Below, one piece after another: positions 16,948 through 25,145 of a stretch of DNA of 64,000 bases. Under the pieces are notes generated by a model, which saw only the letters and a list, made by a program, of their open reading frames with translations, had not been told where the DNA came from and did no database searches. How positions within the stretch are numbered: position 1 is the stretch's first letter; each line of letters starts with the position of its first letter. The position numbers and the translations under genes were made by a program. This stretch comes from CAZBDU01 sp964490725 (GTDB lineage: Bacteria > Spirochaetota > Spirochaetia > SZUA-6 > DRHE01), in contig CAZBDU010000012.1 in NCBI GenBank assembly GCA_964490725.1, positions 28,665 to 92,664 of the forward strand. Reading direction: 5' to 3'.

Positions 16948-17703
16948 CTACCCCTTGTGTTCCAGACCGAACATCTTCTCGACCACGTCGCGGGAGGTGA
17001 TCCGCGCGTTCTGCTCGTCCATCACCTTCTCCCCCTGCCGCAGCACCATGATGCGGTCTGCGGTCGCGAAGATGCTCTCCAGGCGGTGTGAGATGAATAT
17101 GACCGAGATCCCTTTGTGCTTGAAGTTGAGGATGATGTCCTGGATCTTCTCCACCTCCTTGACCGCCAGGCCCGAGGTGGGCTCGTCCAGGACCAGGATC
17201 TTCGGCTTGAACATCAGCGCCCGGGCGATGGCCACGGCCTGTCTCTGCCCGCCGGAGAGGTCCGAGACCTTGCGGCGCATGGAATCGAAGTCGATGTCCA
17301 TGATCCCGATCGCTTCCTGCGCCTGCTCCTGCATGACCCGCTTGTCCAGAATCGGAAAGGCGCCCAGGAGCCGCCTGGTCTTCAGGCGTCCCAGGAACAC
17401 GTTGGTGTACACCGGCAGGTTGTCCACCAGCGCGAACTGCTGATAGACCGTCTCGATGCCCAGGGCTCGAGAGTCCGCGGGGTTTGCGATCCGCCGCTCC
17501 ACTCCTTCCAGGAAGATCGTCCCGGCGTCCAGGTTCACGGCGCCGCTCAAGATCTTCACGAGGGTGGACTTCCCGGCCGCGTTGTCTCCCACCAGTCCGA
17601 GAATCTCCCCCGCATGGAGCGTGAGGTCCACCCCCTTCAGGGCCTGCACGGCCCCGTAGCTCTTGCGGATGTTCTCGGCCTTCAACAGATAGTCACTGCC
17701 CAC
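16948..17703 (-). CDS. Single-domain CUT2-type sugar ABC transporter ATPase
   Basis: A 251-residue ATPase with Walker A GDNAAGKST, signature LSGGQRQAVAIARAL, Walker B ILVLDEPTS and switch His in FISHRLES. Unlike RbsA or MglA it has one nucleotide-binding domain, as in FrcA-type systems. The GTG at 17703 (product VGSDYLLKAEN...) has a good RBS (ggggggag); a longer frame upstream is Arg-rich and unlikely. It sits 149 bp downstream of the binding-protein gene, and that gap contains a small hairpin. Confidence 0.94.
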   Translation of the reverse strand: MGSDYLLKAENIRKSYGAVQALKGVDLTLHAGEILGLVGDNAAGKSTLVKILSGAVNLDAGTIFLEGVERRIANPADSRALGIETVYQQFALVDNLPVYTNVFLGRLKTRRLLGAFPILDKRVMQEQAQEAIGIMDIDFDSMRRKVSDLSGGQRQAVAIARALMFKPKILVLDEPTSGLAVKEVEKIQDIILNFKHKGISVIFISHRLESIFATADRIMVLRQGEKVMDEQNARITSRDVVEKMFGLEHKG

Positions 17704-17781
17704 TGGCTCCCCCCTGGCCCGCCGCCTCCGAGGGACCTGCGGTTGCACGACCGACCGGGCGGAGAGTGGCCGCCGGGAGCG

Positions 17782-17797
17782 CGGCGCTTGCGCGCCG
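17782..17797 (-). repeat. Inverted repeat between binding-protein and ATPase genes
   Basis: CGGCGC-TTGC-GCGCCG, a perfect 6-bp stem with a 4-base loop and no T-run. Its place just after a binding-protein gene suggests an mRNA-stabilising or partial-termination hairpin rather than a true terminator. Confidence 0.55.
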
Positions 17798-17852
17798 TGC
17801 CCCCTGGGCCACGCTTGCCGCTTGCTGCGGCCGCCTGTGCCGGACCGCCAGG

Positions 17853-18824
17853 TCAGAACTTGTCCACGTTCTCCTTGGTGATGAGCGGAGCCGCGAGATA
17901 GATGTCCTTGGCCACCGGCATCCCCTTCAGCGCAATAAACGCCGACACCACGCCCCAGTAGGCCTGTGCGTCCGGCCTCTGATCTCCGCTGACCGTGAGC
18001 CGGCCCTCCCTGATGGCCTTCTTGGCGTCGTTGTTGCCGTCAAAACCCGACACCTTGATCTCATCAAGCCGGCCGGCCGCGTCGATGGCCTCGATCGCCC
18101 CCAGCGCCATCTCGTCGTTCCCGGCGATCACCGCGTCGATCTTTGGAAACTGCTGCAGCAGGTTCTCCATGACGTTCTGCCCTTCCACGCGGGAGAACTT
18201 TGCCGTCTGGGAAGCCAGGAGCTCCGCACCGGCGTCCTTGATGGCCTGGTGCGCCCCCTTGGTGCGGTCCGTGGCTGTCTGGTTCCCCGGGGTGCCTTCC
18301 AGGTAGATCACCTTCTTGCTGCTGCCCAGCTGGTCGAGCAGGTACGTGGCCACCTCATAGGCGGCGTCGTAGTTGGCCGCCCCGTCCCAGGAGGCAACCT
18401 TTCCCCCGGCGGCGCGCGTGTTGGGCGTCACCACCACGATGCCCGCTTCGTTGGCCTTGTCGATGCCCGGCACGATTCCCTGGCCGTCGGCGGGGACCAC
18501 GATGATGGCGTCAACGCCCTTGGTAATGGCCTCTTCCATGAAGCGCAGCTGCTCTTCCACGTTGTACGGCTTGATGGGCGCCAGACCCTCGATCTCCAGG
18601 TTGAGGTCCTGGGCCGCCCTGTTGGCGCCCTCGAGCATGCTGTCCCAGAAGGGGTTGTCCATGCTCTTGACGATGAACACCATCTTCGCTACCGGCGCCG
18701 CCTTCTCCATGGTGCTGGTCCCCTGGGCGGCAGGCTGCTCCTCCTTCTTCTCGCAGCCGACCAGCGCCAGCGCGAGCGCCGCGGCAAGGCCCAGCAACAT
18801 CATCATCCGCAAGGTCTTCTTCAT
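17853..18824 (-). CDS. Sugar ABC transporter substrate-binding lipoprotein (CUT2)
   Basis: A 323-residue type I periplasmic binding protein (Peripla_BP_4). The lipoprotein signal peptide ends LALALVGC, with Cys ~24 as the lipidation site, followed by a charged linker. The mature domain shows VKSMDNPFWDSMLEGA, ITKGVDAIIVVPAD, AVIAGNDEMALGAIEA and KVSGFDGNNDAKKAI, typical of ribose/xylose-type receptors. It is the first gene of the transport operon (binding protein, ATPase, two permeases, MFS). Confidence 0.94.
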   Translation of the reverse strand: MKKTLRMMMLLGLAAALALALVGCEKKEEQPAAQGTSTMEKAAPVAKMVFIVKSMDNPFWDSMLEGANRAAQDLNLEIEGLAPIKPYNVEEQLRFMEEAITKGVDAIIVVPADGQGIVPGIDKANEAGIVVVTPNTRAAGGKVASWDGAANYDAAYEVATYLLDQLGSSKKVIYLEGTPGNQTATDRTKGAHQAIKDAGAELLASQTAKFSRVEGQNVMENLLQQFPKIDAVIAGNDEMALGAIEAIDAAGRLDEIKVSGFDGNNDAKKAIREGRLTVSGDQRPDAQAYWGVVSAFIALKGMPVAKDIYLAAPLITKENVDKF

Positions 18825-18980
18825 CTTTCTCGTCTCCTTTCGTCAAACTGGCTTGTCATGCACCTCGACCGTGTTCGCTTTTGCTGCACCTCCTTTCCAC
18901 CGCCGAACGCCCGGCGTCCGCCGCACGCGGTTTCCTCCGGCGCAGGGGTCACCGCGGCAGAATCGAGCGGCCGTCGGCGA

Positions 18981-19964
18981 CTATATGTCCAGCAAGCGCC
19001 GCGGATTGTCGCTGCACATTTTTCGGATGTCTCCCCGGCTGGTCCCGGAGGCGAGCAGAATTCGAATGAACAGCTTCATCCCCTCCCAGGGTGGCATGTT
19101 GACCACCGTGCCCAGGTCGGAGGCAAGCACTATCCGATCTGGACCAACCTTTCTGATGATCTCAAACATCTCCATCGGGTCGCAGCTGGGATTGTTGAAA
19201 TTGGGCACATCCCCATACATGAAGAGTCCGATATAGGCGCCCAGTTTCCCCATCTCCACCATCTGTTCGTGTGTGGCTTTGGTCACATTCCAGTTTGGAT
19301 GTGTGACGACGAAACGCGTCACTCCAGCCTTCCTCGCCTCCTTTATCACGATGAACCTTTGTTTTGTCCCCGCGTGGCACGGATCGAGAATCATCTCGTT
19401 TTCGGCAACGATCTTGAAGATCTCGTGGAGAGCCGGGACGGGCCGATCATGCTCGTCCAGCAGCTCTATCCCGCCTGGCACTCCCATCACCCGGTGGTGA
19501 TGTGCAGAGTCATGACTGGGAAGCCACACGATCTTCCCTCCCAACTGCGCGCACATTTCCACCGCAGCCGGGTTCAAGCCACCCTGGTAGTAGTTTAGCG
19601 TTACGCCTCCGAATACTCGGACTGGATCTTTCTCTACAGTGCCCGCATATTCATCAACCGCCTTTTGCACGTAGTACACAGTGGCGGAAGTAGGTATGGT
19701 GTGAGCCTTGAACACCAGGGCAGCCATGCCCAGGTCTGTGGCCTTTCTTGCTATCTCCAGTTGATCCCAACCTACGTCGATTTCCGGGTCAGGAGCTGCG
19801 TGTACATGTATGTCGACGGCGCCGTTCAGAAGCTCCGCTGTATCAGCTTCGGTGATCATCTTCACGTTGTCACCCATATTCAAGATTGTAGAGTAGGCAC
19901 GCTTTGTGTCTTCTCGCCATTTGGGCTCCATAGACAATTCATACTCGTACAGCCCGTCTCTCAT
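18981..19964 (-). CDS. DUF6282-like, amidohydrolase-fold metal-dependent protein
   Basis: A 327-residue protein that looks like an amidohydrolase/PHP-type TIM barrel. The N-terminal metal motif is VDIHVHAAPDP (~residues 50-60). Later His-rich parts are WLPSHDSAHHHR, ILDPCHAGTKQ and FVVTHPNWNV, and an Asp in IVLASDLGT closes the set. I associate this pattern with DUF6282. A hydrolase or lyase acting on a carboxylate or lactone-like compound is plausible, but no reaction is known to me. It overlaps the UroD-family gene by 4 bases and is last in the low-GC operon. Confidence 0.75.
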   Translation of the reverse strand: MRDGLYEYELSMEPKWREDTKRAYSTILNMGDNVKMITEADTAELLNGAVDIHVHAAPDPEIDVGWDQLEIARKATDLGMAALVFKAHTIPTSATVYYVQKAVDEYAGTVEKDPVRVFGGVTLNYYQGGLNPAAVEMCAQLGGKIVWLPSHDSAHHHRVMGVPGGIELLDEHDRPVPALHEIFKIVAENEMILDPCHAGTKQRFIVIKEARKAGVTRFVVTHPNWNVTKATHEQMVEMGKLGAYIGLFMYGDVPNFNNPSCDPMEMFEIIRKVGPDRIVLASDLGTVVNMPPWEGMKLFIRILLASGTSRGDIRKMCSDNPRRLLDI

Positions 19965-21172
19965 GGGACAGCCTCCTCATCGTACTTGCCGAACATGGCA
20001 GCCGTTTTGTACAGAGTCAGCACGTTCTCCACAGGCACAAAAGGCTGGATATTGTGTACAGGCGCGAAGACGAATCCACCGCCCGGCTTCAGGTCGTTGA
20101 TCCTGCTCATCACCTCTTTTCTGACATCGTCCGGGCAGCCAAATGGCAGGATTGTCTGGCTGTCACACCCTCCACCCCAGAAGGTCAGCCTGTCGCCGAA
20201 CTCCTCCTTCAAAGAAGCGGTGTCTTCCATTCCGGTGGCCGACACCTGGATGGGATTCAATATGTCCACGCCGCAGTCTATTATGTCCGGGATTATCTCT
20301 CGTATGGCACCGTCTGAATGGAGGAGAACCTTGACATCGGCTTTGCTCTTGATTGCGTCCACCAGTTTCCGGTGCCTCTTCTTCACGTATTTTCGATACA
20401 TCGCCGGGGAGATGAAAAGGCCATTCTGAGTCCCCAGGTCGTCACCGATAACGGCAATCTGAACGTATCTGCCGATCCGCGACAATACCGCTCCCCAGTA
20501 TTCCACGTGGAAGTCCAGTAGCCGATCCATGATTCTCTCCACGACACTCGGTTGGTCGGCAAGAGCAGAAAACCACTCCTCGAATCCCACCAGCCAAGCT
20601 CCATCCTGAAGTACTCCACCTCCGAATGTGCATCCCACTGCGACGGCGAAGTCGGTATTCTCATGGAAATGTCGCGCTCGTTCCTCCAAGCCGTCAAATC
20701 TGGATTCTTCACGAGGGTCAGGCCAGTTGTAGTTGTTGAAGCTGGCTTCCGAAACGTTCTTCAGCGGATGGTCAACCATCTCGTGATAGTAGCCATCGGG
20801 TGTTATCTTGTACTTTATGCCCCATTCATCCACATATGAATTGTCCCTGGGATCAACTGTCGCTTTCCACCCTTCAGGCGGTCGCGAGTAGACTCCCACA
20901 ACGTCCCCGCCGAGCAGCCTGACCATGCTCTCGTCTACAATCGCCGTTTGCAGCGCCAGTTCAAGTACGTCAATTGAATCGCCGGGGACACACAGTTCTC
21001 TCTGCAGCTGTTCATAGACAACCCTGTGCATCGTCGTTGCCAGCGTCCCCCCGACATCTATCGGCACTCGATCTGGTTGTCTGTGGTTGATTGCGGCTGT
21101 CACTCTCTGTCTGGAATTCACTGAGCTTTCTTCCCTGGACTGCGGACCGGCCAAGTTCGAGCCGTTCCACAC
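19961..21172 (-). CDS. Uroporphyrinogen decarboxylase-family protein (methyltransferase-like)
   Basis: A 403-residue UroD-fold protein, longer than true HemE and lacking HemE's N-terminal PVW-type Arg motif. It has NHRQPDRVPIDVGG near the start and VLLHSDGAIREIIPDIIDCG followed by GVDILNPIQ, a subgroup in which the MtaA-type zinc motif HxC is HSD. Such proteins occur in catabolic operons and are thought to act in methyl transfer or on unknown substrates. A GTG at 21121 is an alternative, better-placed start. It lies in an operon with a CUT2 transporter and the DUF6282-like gene. Confidence 0.85.
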   Translation of the reverse strand: MWNGSNLAGPQSREESSVNSRQRVTAAINHRQPDRVPIDVGGTLATTMHRVVYEQLQRELCVPGDSIDVLELALQTAIVDESMVRLLGGDVVGVYSRPPEGWKATVDPRDNSYVDEWGIKYKITPDGYYHEMVDHPLKNVSEASFNNYNWPDPREESRFDGLEERARHFHENTDFAVAVGCTFGGGVLQDGAWLVGFEEWFSALADQPSVVERIMDRLLDFHVEYWGAVLSRIGRYVQIAVIGDDLGTQNGLFISPAMYRKYVKKRHRKLVDAIKSKADVKVLLHSDGAIREIIPDIIDCGVDILNPIQVSATGMEDTASLKEEFGDRLTFWGGGCDSQTILPFGCPDDVRKEVMSRINDLKPGGGFVFAPVHNIQPFVPVENVLTLYKTAAMFGKYDEEAVP

Positions 21173-21233
21173 GGCGTCGATTGCCCGCCCACACTTGCAC
21201 CTTTTTGCGAATGTTCCACGGAGCTCATGACGT

Positions 21234-21986
21234 CTAAGCGAATTCGGCCCCAGTAATCATCCTGACTATGGCGTCGCCATCGGTTTCCTTGGTCATTCGC
21301 TCTCCCACCTTGGCGCCACGCCTCAGCACCACCACCCGGTCTGCAACATAGAACACATGCTGGAGATTATGACTGATGACTACTACCGAAATGTTTCTCT
21401 GTCTCAGGTTCTTGATTAACTCGTTTACTTTCTTCGATTCCCTCACCCCGAGCGCAGCGGTAGGTTCGTCGAGGATTACCAGCTTGGTTCCCCAGAATGC
21501 AGCCCTGCTGATTGCGATCACTTGCCGTTGACCGCCGGACAGGTTCTTCACCTTGTCCCTCACGTTGTGCAGCTCGATTCCGAGGGATCTCAGATGATCT
21601 ACGCTCTCCGCCCGCATTCTGCGCAGCTGCAGAATGCTGATGAACCCCAGGAACTTCTTGTAACGTTCCCTTCCAAGGAAAATGTTGGTAGTTACATCAA
21701 GACAGTCGACCAGCGCCAGGTCTTGGTAGCACATCTGAATACCCAGCAACGCTGCGTCCCGGGGGCCCCTTATCGAGACCTCCCGACCCTCGACGAAGAT
21801 TCTTCCTTCATCAGGAAGGACGGCACCAGAGATTATTTTTACCAGGGTGCTCTTTCCCGCGCCGTTGTCTCCGACGATCGCCAACACCTCGTTGCGGTTG
21901 ATTTCGAGATCCACGCCCTGCAAGGCTCTCACGCCGCCGAACCTTTTTGAGACGCCCTGCACCCTTACCAGGCATTCGCTCTTCAC
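21234..21986 (-). CDS. Single-domain CUT2-type sugar ABC transporter ATPase
   Basis: A 250-residue ATPase with Walker A GDNGAGKST, signature LSGGQRQVIAISRAA, Walker B LVILDEPTA and switch His in VISHNLQH. One nucleotide-binding domain only. The GTG at 21986, preceded by aggagag, is preferred over the upstream start at 22028, which would overlap the permease gene. Codon use is visibly less GC-rich than in the parallel transporter at 15-19 kb. Confidence 0.93.
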   Translation of the reverse strand: MKSECLVRVQGVSKRFGGVRALQGVDLEINRNEVLAIVGDNGAGKSTLVKIISGAVLPDEGRIFVEGREVSIRGPRDAALLGIQMCYQDLALVDCLDVTTNIFLGRERYKKFLGFISILQLRRMRAESVDHLRSLGIELHNVRDKVKNLSGGQRQVIAISRAAFWGTKLVILDEPTAALGVRESKKVNELIKNLRQRNISVVVISHNLQHVFYVADRVVVLRRGAKVGERMTKETDGDAIVRMITGAEFA

Positions 21987-22024
21987 GCTCGATTCTCTCC
22001 TGGGGTTTTCAGTGGCGTAACGCC

Positions 22025-23011
22025 TCATTTCTCCCTGAGCGATCCCAATGACACAACCCCTGCAATCACAAGACCGACAACCACCTGTTGCCAGTAGGGC
22101 GACACATCCAGAAGGGTGAGCCCGTTTCGTACGACTCCCATGACTATCGCCCCCAAGAGAGTTCCTATCAGACTGCCCTCCCCACCATAGAGACTTGCTC
22201 CACCGATGACAGCGGCGGCGATTGCATCAAGCTCGTATCCAGAACCAGACAGGGGCTCAATGCTCACAAGGCGCGAAGCCAACAACATGCCTCCTATGGC
22301 AGCGGTGATGCCGCTAATCACGTAGGCGCTTGACTTGACTCGCCTGACATTGACGCCCGCCACTCTAGTCGCTTCCTGATCTCCACCAACCGCGTAGTAA
22401 TACACGCCTACCCTGACATAGCGCAGTGTGAGATATCCCAGCAGGTACAGGAAAAGCATGATGACCACGGGCATGGGAATGCCAAGCAGGTATCCCCCCG
22501 CGAAGAATCCGAAGCGAGAAGGCAACCCATAGATGGGTCTCCCTTCGGTAATCACCATGCTGAATCCCCTCGCGACGCTCATCATGGCCAGCGTGGCTAT
22601 GAAGGGAGGCATGCTGATCCGCGTGGTAATGAGTATACCGTTCAATAGCCCACATGTACCGCCGAGAGCGATTCCCGCGAGAATGCTCAGGTACATGTTG
22701 ACGCCATGCCGCATGGCAGAAGCGGCGACTACCGCGCTGAGCGCCAGTACGGAACCTACCGACAGGTCAATGCCCGCCGTTATGATGACGTAGGTCATCC
22801 CAATCGCCACTATGGCAATGATCGATATCTGCCTTAGCACGTTCAGGATATTCGACATCGTCGAAAAGTGCGGGGTCAACAACGAAAGCAGCGCACACAA
22901 GACCAGCAACCCGCACGCCGCCAAGAAGACGCGAGATCGTCTTACGGCAAAGGACAAGTTTGAGATCGCGCTGTCCGTCTGTCTGCCCCCGTTTGCTATC
23001 TTTGATTTCAT
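22025..23011 (-). CDS. CUT2-family sugar ABC transporter permease
   Basis: A ~328-residue RbsC-type permease with TYVIITAGIDLSVGSVLAL, TRISMPPFIATLAMMSVARG and AAAVIGGASLYGGEGSLIG. Only one permease gene is present, so a homodimer is expected, unlike the cluster at 15-17 kb. The start is uncertain: ATG 23011, GTG 23023 and TTG 23083 are all in frame and none has a clear RBS; homology favours one of the two shorter forms. Confidence 0.92.
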   Translation of the reverse strand: MKSKIANGGRQTDSAISNLSFAVRRSRVFLAACGLLVLCALLSLLTPHFSTMSNILNVLRQISIIAIVAIGMTYVIITAGIDLSVGSVLALSAVVAASAMRHGVNMYLSILAGIALGGTCGLLNGILITTRISMPPFIATLAMMSVARGFSMVITEGRPIYGLPSRFGFFAGGYLLGIPMPVVIMLFLYLLGYLTLRYVRVGVYYYAVGGDQEATRVAGVNVRRVKSSAYVISGITAAIGGMLLASRLVSIEPLSGSGYELDAIAAAVIGGASLYGGEGSLIGTLLGAIVMGVVRNGLTLLDVSPYWQQVVVGLVIAGVVSLGSLREK

Positions 23012-23044
23012 TGCAGAGTTCACGTCAGAGAGGAGAATACGATG

Positions 23045-23095
23045 AGGCCTTCCCCTTGGCGGAAGGATGTCGAATCCGGACAAGAAAGAAGGCCT
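23045..23095 (-). repeat. Inverted repeats between binding-protein and permease genes
   Basis: Two nested structures: AGGCCTTC (23045-23052) pairs with GAAGGCCT (23088-23095), and CCTTCC (23048-23053) pairs with GGAAGG (23061-23066). They are mutually exclusive stems located directly downstream of the binding-protein gene on the minus strand. A role in mRNA stability or partial termination is inferred. The repeat would lie inside the permease gene if its TTG 23083 start were used. Confidence 0.5.
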
Positions 23096-23135
23096 GCATT
23101 CATAACTTGCGTCCCCAAGTCAGTTCAGTGCTTCA

Positions 23136-24104
23136 TCATTTCTTAAGGAACTCGCCAACGTTCTCCGCTGTTATTATCGCAGGTGTGATCCGGATTATGG
23201 GCTGGATTTCTCCTTTTCTTCCCTCCATGATCTTGAACGCGACTTCATCAATGAGCACCTTGCCAACGTTCCTGGGTTGCTTGTCGACGGTGGCGTCAAT
23301 CCTCCCTGCCACGATGGCTTCAAGTGCTTCCACGTTGCCGTTGTACCCACTTATCTTGATCTCACCCCGTCTGTTTGCGTTCTGGACCGCCTGCGCGGCT
23401 CCCAGGGCCATGTTGTCATTCATGGCGCAGATCAGATCCAGGTCTCTGTTGGCCTGAAGGATGTTCTCCGTAACCTCGAGTCCTCGCGCTCTTTCCCAGT
23501 TTGCCGGTTGTCTGGCAACGACCTGGATGCCCGGATAGCCTGCAAGGACGGTGTCTATGCCCTTTCCGGTTCTCACTGTCCAGTAATCGCCCGCGACTCC
23601 CTCCAGGATGGCTATCTTACCTTTCCCCTGCAGTGTCTCGGCCACCCATTTTCCCGCGACTTTTCCGCCCTCGACTTCGTCCACACCTACGGCTGACACC
23701 AGTCCGATGTTCTCGAGTACCGGCACATCACTCAACTGGTTGAATATGGCCACGTCTATGCCGCCATCAATTGCCTTTTTCAATACCGGTGCCACCGCTT
23801 CCCAGTTGCCGGAGGAAATCAAGATCACGTTGACCTTCTTTTGAATGAGGTCTTCCAGTATGCTGATCTGCTGATCCACTTTGGTCTCGTCAGACGGTGC
23901 AAGAACCGAGAACTCCAGGCCGGCATGATCGGCTGCGGCCGCTTTGGCAGCATCCGCACATTCAATGAAGTAAGGGCTCACCAGGGCGGGCGGAACCATT
24001 GCGACTACGAACTTCCCTGCCTTCGTTTCCTCTGTTGTTCCAGCTGCCATCAGAACACCCGCTGCAACTGCCAGAAAACTCAACATGGTGACCAGTCTTT
24101 TCAT
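23136..24104 (-). CDS. Sugar ABC transporter substrate-binding protein (CUT2)
   Basis: A 322-residue type I periplasmic binding protein. The Sec signal peptide ends near VLMAAGTTEE with no lipobox Cys, a pattern common in spirochaete binding proteins. The domain shows PALVSPYFIECADAAKAAA, LISSGNWEAVAPVLKKAI, ICAMNDNMALGAAQAV and ISGYNGNVEALEAI. First gene of the 24.1-19.0 kb operon: binding protein, permease, ATPase, UroD-family protein, DUF6282-like protein. Confidence 0.93.
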   Translation of the reverse strand: MKRLVTMLSFLAVAAGVLMAAGTTEETKAGKFVVAMVPPALVSPYFIECADAAKAAAADHAGLEFSVLAPSDETKVDQQISILEDLIQKKVNVILISSGNWEAVAPVLKKAIDGGIDVAIFNQLSDVPVLENIGLVSAVGVDEVEGGKVAGKWVAETLQGKGKIAILEGVAGDYWTVRTGKGIDTVLAGYPGIQVVARQPANWERARGLEVTENILQANRDLDLICAMNDNMALGAAQAVQNANRRGEIKISGYNGNVEALEAIVAGRIDATVDKQPRNVGKVLIDEVAFKIMEGRKGEIQPIIRITPAIITAENVGEFLKK

Positions 24105-24293
24105 TTCATTCCCTCCATTTCATTTCCTCCATTTCGTTCGCCATAGCTCTAGTGTTCGAAGCATGTCCGTTCATCGTCTTCTCCGTCACCTCATATCTAC
24201 CTCCTCTTGCAGGCTTCCGATTCGATTCTCTCTCTTAGCATCCCCGTAGCATCCCCGGCTCCAGCGGCCGGCGTGCACTGGCGAATGCCACAC

Positions 24294-25145
24294 TCACGAT
24301 GCCTGACCCGTGATTGTCCTTTGTCGCTCCACCTCCTTCAGATGCCGTATGGCCTGGCGGGCGGCCTCCTCGTCGTTGGGTTTGGGCAGCACTTCCGCGC
24401 CCCAGGGACCGGTGTACCCGATCTCCTCCAGCACAGCAGCAACCGCCGCAAAATCCAGGTGCCCGAACCCGGGCGCCCAGCGGTTGCTGTCGGCCATGTG
24501 GATGTAGCCAAGCCGCGGCCCGCAGCTGCGGATGCTCTCCGGGATCGAAGCCTCCTCGATGTTCATGTGGAAGGTGTCCGGGAGCACCTTCAGAGAGGGG
24601 ATGCCAATTCTCTCGACCAGCGCCAGCGCTTCGGCCACCGTGTTCACCACGTCGGTTTCGTAGCGATTGATCGGCTCCAGCAGCAGGCCCACGCCCCGTG
24701 CATGCGCGTATCCGGCGCAGGAGGCGATGCTCTCCTCGCCCTGCCGTTCGCGCCGCGCGCGCTCCTTCCCGTCAGTGGGCCCGATCCTGCCGCGGATGCC
24801 CCCCAGAATCACCCCTGCTCCCAGGCGCTGCGCCAGGTTCACGTGACCCCGGATGCGCTCGACCGCGTGGGTCCTCCCGGAGGCATCGGGATCGTAGAGA
24901 GAGTAGCCGTCGTTGTAGTAGGTCTGCCCGGTGGCGATCGCGGCAACCTGCAGCTCCAGCCGGTCCAGCTTCTCCAACAGGGCTTCCACCTGGAGAAGCG
25001 CCGAGTCCCGCAGGCTCAGCTCCACGCAGGAATAGCCAAGCTCCGCTGCCCTGCGCAGGCCTGTGGACAGGTCGCCCGAGTACAGCAGCGGGCCGAAGGG
25101 GGAGCGCTCCGGCGAGAGGCTCACGCCGATTCGCGCCGACCTCAT
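24294..25145 (-). CDS. Sugar phosphate isomerase/epimerase family protein (TIM barrel)
   Basis: A 283-residue AP-endonuclease-2-like TIM barrel of the sugar-phosphate isomerase/epimerase group. Metal-ligand-type positions are CVELSLRD, LLLEPINRYETDVVN (Glu), VLPDTFHMNIEE (Asp/His), LGYIHMADSNRWAPG (His/Asp) and WGAEVLPKP (Glu). ATG 25145 overlaps the stop of the upstream dehydrogenase gene as ATGA, which settles the start. Last gene of the GntR operon. Likely isomerises or epimerises a keto-sugar made by the dehydrogenase. Confidence 0.88.
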   Translation of the reverse strand: MRSARIGVSLSPERSPFGPLLYSGDLSTGLRRAAELGYSCVELSLRDSALLQVEALLEKLDRLELQVAAIATGQTYYNDGYSLYDPDASGRTHAVERIRGHVNLAQRLGAGVILGGIRGRIGPTDGKERARRERQGEESIASCAGYAHARGVGLLLEPINRYETDVVNTVAEALALVERIGIPSLKVLPDTFHMNIEEASIPESIRSCGPRLGYIHMADSNRWAPGFGHLDFAAVAAVLEEIGYTGPWGAEVLPKPNDEEAARQAIRHLKEVERQRTITGQAS

